Source: CADCWK01 sp964244115 (GTDB lineage Bacteria; Chloroflexota; Chloroflexia; Thermomicrobiales; UBA6265). Taken from it: DNA of 16,989 bases. The notes beneath the pieces were generated by a model. It did not search any database, was not told where the DNA came from, and saw nothing but the letters and a program-made list of their open reading frames with translations. The position numbers were made by a program, and so were the translations under genes. This document shows, piece by piece, positions 14,081-16,989 of the stretch. How positions within the stretch are numbered: the first letter of the stretch is position 1; each line of letters starts with the position of its first letter. Location: positions 1 through 16,989 of the forward strand of contig CAXTHM010000075.1 in NCBI GenBank assembly GCA_964244115.1. The letters are read 5' to 3'.

Positions 14081-15721
14081 TCAGTTGCCGGTCCGGGCGG
14101 CCCGGAGGTCGGCTGTCAGGTCGCTGCCGTTGTCGAAGACCTGACCGGCGGCCCGGGCCACGATCGGCTGGACCTGGTCCTGCCACGAATCGCCGGTCAG
14201 CACCGCATGGACGGCGACCCGGTCCCCGATCGGCGAGTCGTCGAAGGCATCGTCGACCAGGCCGATCTCGCCCTCGTTGGACTGGCCGTCGGTGACGAGG
14301 ATGACCGCGCCGAGCCGGTTGCCCAGCCCGGCCTCCTCGATCGCCCAGAGCCCGCGCCGGGTGGTGTCGTAGAGGTTGGTCCCGCCGCCGGATTCCTGCT
14401 CCGCGAGTCGCCCGGCCAGCCACCGGAAGTCATGGTCGGCGTTGCCCCGGATGATCAGCGGCTGGCCCAGCTCCGCGGCGAACGGGATCACGATCGTCAT
14501 GTCCTCCGGCATCGTCTGGAGCCATGGGACCGCCGCTCGCTCCGGCAGCAGGACCGCCTCCAGGGCCGCCTGGAGCCCGTCCGCCCCGGCGTCCGCCAGG
14601 CTGCCGGACCGGTCGATCGCGAGCACCGTCACCGATGGCTTACGCCAGGCGAGCCGGTAGCGGGTCATCGCCTCCCGCCAGGTGGCCGCGTCGGGCCGCT
14701 CGACGGCCCGGCTCCGCCAGGCATCGCTGATCCCCCACTCCTCGACGTAGATCGCCGGGTCCGGCCGGACGCCGGCACCGACGAGCGGGTACCAGCCGGC
14801 ATCGCTGACCGCCTGCCGCAGGGCGCTGCCGCCCATCGCCCGCTGCAGCGCCGCCGCCCGGTCCCGCCGGACGGTGTCGCCGTCCCGCCCCTCGATCGCG
14901 ATCAGCGGGGCGTCCAGCACGCCCTGCGCGTCGACGGGGTAGATCGCCCGGAGCGGCTCCTGCCCGGCACCGACCAGCGCCCGGTTGGCGGCGACCACCT
15001 CGGTCTCGACGTTGATCAGCAGCTCGAAGTTGCCGTAGCGGCTCGCGACGACGTTCGTCAGCCCACGCGCCGTCGGGGCCGACCGCGTCACCGCCCGCAG
15101 CGTCGGCATCAGGGCCTCAGTGAGGCCGGCCCGGTCGAGGTCAGCAATCGTGATCGCGCCATCCGTCCCCGCGAAACCGGTCAGCAGGCCGAGGAAGGCG
15201 GCCGTCGCCGAGCCGACGTGGGGCGCCCCCGCCATCGCGAAGCGCCAGGCGTTCTCCTCGGCAGTGACGACGTCGCTCAGATCGTCGACGCCGACGTCGT
15301 CGCGCCCCAGCCAACCCGCCCCGTCGGCGACCGATTCCTTGACGGCCCAGACGACCGGGCTCTGGGCGAACAGCGCCGGCTCCCCCAGCGGCCGGGCCGG
15401 GGTGGCGAGGTCGACCATCAGCGACGTCGAGGGCCAGACGAGATCGTAGGGGTGATCGGGGTCGGCCAGGATCGCGTACATGGCGGCCTGACCGCGATAA
15501 TCGGCGACCAGCCGGTAGCCAGCCGCCGTCGCCTGATCCTGCGCCAGCCGGACGAGCGGGCTCACCTCCGGCGCGGCGAGGAGGCGCAGCCCGGCCTCCG
15601 GCTCCTCATCCCGGCCCGGCAGCGTGCAGGCCGACAGCAGCGGCAGACCCAGCGCCGCGCCGATCAGCGCCCGCCGGGTGTGCCGTCCCCGCGCCGTGTT
15701 GCCTCGCCGCCCCGTCGTCAT
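14081..15721 (-). CDS. lipoprotein with substrate-binding-like and C-terminal VWA domains
   Basis: 546 residues from the ATG at 15721 (GAGG eight bases upstream). A longer frame to 15928 lacks coding character. The N-terminus HTRRALIGAALGLPLLSAC combines a twin-arginine-like motif (Arg16-Arg17) with a lipobox ending at Cys32, so the protein is probably a Tat-exported lipoprotein on the outer face. Residues about 45-345 resemble a type-2 extracellular solute-binding fold (LRLLAAPEVSPLVRLA, then PYDLVWPSTSLMV). From about 363 a von Willebrand A domain has the MIDAS residues Asp370-Arg-Ser372-Gly-Ser374, Thr448 (GGGTNLYD) and Asp478 (ILVTDGQSNEG). Such binding-plus-VWA proteins are known in several Gram-positive-type phyla with no settled function. 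It is convergent with the CDF gene; the 164-base spacer contains only a weak GCCGG/CCGGC hairpin. Confidence 0.85.
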   Translation of the reverse strand: MTTGRRGNTARGRHTRRALIGAALGLPLLSACTLPGRDEEPEAGLRLLAAPEVSPLVRLAQDQATAAGYRLVADYRGQAAMYAILADPDHPYDLVWPSTSLMVDLATPARPLGEPALFAQSPVVWAVKESVADGAGWLGRDDVGVDDLSDVVTAEENAWRFAMAGAPHVGSATAAFLGLLTGFAGTDGAITIADLDRAGLTEALMPTLRAVTRSAPTARGLTNVVASRYGNFELLINVETEVVAANRALVGAGQEPLRAIYPVDAQGVLDAPLIAIEGRDGDTVRRDRAAALQRAMGGSALRQAVSDAGWYPLVGAGVRPDPAIYVEEWGISDAWRSRAVERPDAATWREAMTRYRLAWRKPSVTVLAIDRSGSLADAGADGLQAALEAVLLPERAAVPWLQTMPEDMTIVIPFAAELGQPLIIRGNADHDFRWLAGRLAEQESGGGTNLYDTTRRGLWAIEEAGLGNRLGAVILVTDGQSNEGEIGLVDDAFDDSPIGDRVAVHAVLTGDSWQDQVQPIVARAAGQVFDNGSDLTADLRAARTGN

Positions 15722-15800
15722 CCCGCCGCCCTCGTCATTAGGTCGCCCGTGCCCGCTCGATCGCCCGGCGCATTGCGGTCCGTGTCCGTGTCCGGGCGTC

Positions 15801-15829
15801 AGCATACGGTACGGCCTGGCAACGCCCAA
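15801..15829 (-). promoter_or_regulatory. candidate promoter of the VWA lipoprotein gene
   Basis: Read on the minus strand: TTGGGC (15829-15824), a 17-base spacer, TATGCT (15806-15801), then a leader of about 75 bases to the ATG at 15721. The spacing is ideal and the hexamers each match consensus at four positions. Confidence 0.5.
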
Positions 15830-15871
15830 CCAGGGTCGGAACCCGAGCGCTGTTTCGCCCGCACCATCCTT

Positions 15872-15963
15872 GTGACCAACGGTCACCACAGCGGTCGGGA
15901 TCGGATCGTAATGCGGACATGACGTCATCCCTTATGTCACCACAGCTGGACCCGATGTCACAG
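15872..15963. promoter_or_regulatory. array of GTCAC-type operator half-sites
   Basis: A perfect interrupted palindrome GTGACC-AAC-GGTCAC (15872-15886); a perfect ATGACGTCAT (15919-15928); the 11-mer GTCACCACAGC twice (15882-15892 and 15936-15946); ATGTCAC twice, 21 bases apart (15934-15940 and 15955-15961). The array lies just upstream of the candidate promoter of the VWA lipoprotein and next to the LexA box of the other direction. A dimeric regulator binding in tandem is likely; its identity is not readable. Confidence 0.45.
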
Positions 15964-15984
15964 ACGTTCGTACACTTGCGGAGA

Positions 15985-16000
15985 TAGAACATATGTTCTA
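15985..16000. promoter_or_regulatory. LexA (SOS) box
   Basis: TAGAACATATGTTCTA is a perfect 16-bp palindrome containing GAAC-ATAT-GTTC, the DinR/LexA operator type of Firmicutes, Actinobacteria and related phyla. It lies 185 bases (plus an unknown gap) before the ImuB-like gene, a classic SOS target. Confidence 0.8.
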
Positions 16001-16156
16001 ATCTGCTCTCCAGTCAGTCGGTGCCGTTCCCCCGCGCGGCCATCGGACCACGGCGACTGTCCGCGCAGCGCCGTCACCTGATCGGGCGTCATCGTGAAGC
16101 GCGCATCTTCCTGGCCGCCCGCCAGATCGCCAGTCATCGCCTTTATCAGTGCGCGC

Positions 16157-16166
16157 NNNNNNNNNN
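16157..16166. other. assembly gap (10 N) between LexA box and ImuB-like gene
   Basis: Ten N of unknown true length. ACCTGATCGGG occurs right after the gap (16167-16177) and also at 16077-16087, so a direct repeat may have caused the break. An upstream imuA-like gene could be lost here. The 463-base region 15722-16184 has no gene I can support. Confidence 0.9.
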
Positions 16167-16184
16167 ACCTGATCGGGTCCCACC

Positions 16185-16989
16185 ATGGCGCACCTCACTC
16201 CCCTCCTGCCATCCCCAGCGGATGGCCGGTCGTCGCGGCCCGTCATCGCCTGCGTCCTCATCCCCCACTTCCCGCTCCGCGTCGCGATGCTGGGTCAACC
16301 CCAACTGGACGGACTCGCCCTCGTCCTCGGGCCACGTCCCGGTAGTCGGCCGCTCGTCTCCGACACGTCGCCGGAGGCCGCCGAGCGCGGCATCCGGACC
16401 GGCATGACCCTGCGCGAGGCGATAGCGATGGTCCCGGAGGTCGTCGTGATCGACCCCAACCCGGCCCGGGAGACCGACGTCTCCGAGGCGATCCTGGCCG
16501 GGCTGGCCGAGCTCAGCCCGCTGGTCGAGCCGGACCGGCCGGGGCGCTGCTACGTCGACCTGACCGGTTCGGCCCGGCAGCTCGGCGCCCCGGCCCGGGC
16601 GGCGGAGCAGATCATCGCCGCGATCTCGCCCGCCCTCCGGCCCCGGGTCGGGGTCGCGCCGGGCAAGTTCGCGGCCTGGGTGGCCGCCCGGAAGGCACCG
16701 CCGGGGCAGTCCCGGGTCGTATCGCCGGACGGCGTCGCGGCATTCCTCGCCCCGGAGCCCAGCACGTCGCTGCCGGTCGCGCCGGAGGTGGGCGACCTGC
16801 TGATCCGGCTCGGGCTGAAGTCGCTCGGCCAGATCGCCGCGCTCGCCGCCGGCGCCGTCGCGGCCCGGTTCGGCCCGGACGGTCGCCGGGCCTGGCTGCT
16901 CGCCGCCGGGCAGAGCGACCTCGCCAACACGACGGTCCGCCCCCGCCCGCCCGTCCTCGTAGGCCGCGTAGATAACGAATTCGTCGCCG
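16185..16989 (+). CDS. imuB: ImuB-like Y-family DNA polymerase homologue, C-terminus cut by window edge
   Basis: 268 codons to the right edge. A TGA in frame at 16170 fixes the start at or after it, and ATG 16185 is the first choice. The Y-family layout is visible: N-terminal strand VIACVLIPHFPLRVAML (about 23-39), LALVLGPRPGSRPLVSDTSPEAAERGIRTGM finger/palm region, RCYVDLTGSARQLG, VGVAPGKFAAWVAAR and a helix-hairpin-helix-like LLIRLGLKSLGQIAAL. The catalytic carboxylates of active polymerases are absent: the first-strand Asp is replaced within LIPHF, and the SIDEAYLD-type Asp-Glu reads Gly-Arg before CYVDLTG. That is the expected state of ImuB, which acts with ImuA and DnaE2 in SOS mutagenesis without polymerising DNA itself. 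The LexA box upstream agrees. Confidence 0.85.
   Translation, partial: MAHLTPLLPSPADGRSSRPVIACVLIPHFPLRVAMLGQPQLDGLALVLGPRPGSRPLVSDTSPEAAERGIRTGMTLREAIAMVPEVVVIDPNPARETDVSEAILAGLAELSPLVEPDRPGRCYVDLTGSARQLGAPARAAEQIIAAISPALRPRVGVAPGKFAAWVAARKAPPGQSRVVSPDGVAAFLAPEPSTSLPVAPEVGDLLIRLGLKSLGQIAALAAGAVAARFGPDGRRAWLLAAGQSDLANTTVRPRPPVLVGRVDNEFVA

Noticed and set aside
15871..15890. CRP-like site TGTGA...TCAC upstream of the VWA lipoprotein
   Set aside because: The spacing between half-sites is seven rather than six bases and the right half is TCACC, so it does not fit the CRP consensus; kept only as an unnamed operator.
15958..16156. Open minus-strand frame from the gap to a TGA at 15958, with a protein-like look (MTPDQVTALRGQ, LTGEQIRTYVL)
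   Set aside because: Only about 66 codons are visible, it runs through the LexA box and an AT-richer region, its start is lost in the gap, and no family is recognised. Worth rechecking after gap closure.
16021..16156. GTG-initiated plus-strand frame between LexA box and gap as a candidate imuA start
   Set aside because: The translation is Arg/Ala-rich with no RecA-like or ImuA-like motif and there is no ribosome site.

Overview
This is a GC-rich, densely coded stretch of bacterial chromosome with ATG and GTG starts, good Shine-Dalgarno sites and several 4-nt ATGA/GTGA gene overlaps. A Gram-positive-type LexA box (GAAC-N4-GTTC) stands upstream of an ImuB-like gene. Together with the gene mix (DUF3417-type glucan phosphorylase, CDF transporter, VWA lipoprotein, MauD/MauE-type redox genes), this suggests Chloroflexota (perhaps Thermomicrobia-like) or a related GC-rich lineage. 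That placement is inference, not proof. Two runs of exactly ten N (2104-2113 and 16157-16166) are scaffold gaps of unknown true length.

Layout. 1-2001 (-): most of an alpha-glucan phosphorylase, with its C-terminus off the left edge. 2201-5924 (-): a tightly packed six-gene block, read from its promoter end as MauE-like membrane protein, MauD-like thioredoxin, 60-aa membrane protein, 191-aa membrane protein, Tat-exported Cys/Trp/Tyr-rich mini-protein, and type-1 periplasmic-binding-fold protein. 6139-7413 (+): a divergent FAD-dependent amine/amino-acid oxidoreductase. 7573-10080 (+): an acidic orphan protein followed closely by adenine deaminase. 10201-10547 (+): a compact unit of promoter, 46-codon gene and terminator. 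10609-10703: a hairpin-rich intergenic element. 10729-11355 (-): a DUF983 zinc-ribbon membrane protein. 11659-12609 (+): undecaprenyl-diphosphatase, with an 11-nt tandem repeat upstream. 12906-13916 (+): a cation diffusion facilitator. 14081-15721 (-): a Tat/lipoprotein carrying a substrate-binding-like and a VWA domain. 15872-16000: a dense operator region, then the LexA box. 16185-16989 (+): the N-terminal part of an ImuB-like Y-family polymerase homologue, running off the right edge.

The best candidate for an undescribed system is the 2201-5924 block. It has the redox-maturation pair of methylamine-dehydrogenase clusters (MauD, MauE) and a small Tat-exported, 11-cysteine, 4-tryptophan protein that recalls the MauA light chain. 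No MauB heavy chain and no MauG are seen; the gene next to the small protein encodes a signal-less periplasmic-binding-fold protein instead. The simplest reading is an extracytoplasmic disulfide-rich (possibly quinone-cofactor) protein with its own thiol-oxidation machinery and a new partner. The other genes look like ordinary housekeeping or accessory functions: glycogen turnover, purine salvage, lipid-carrier recycling, metal transport and SOS mutagenesis.
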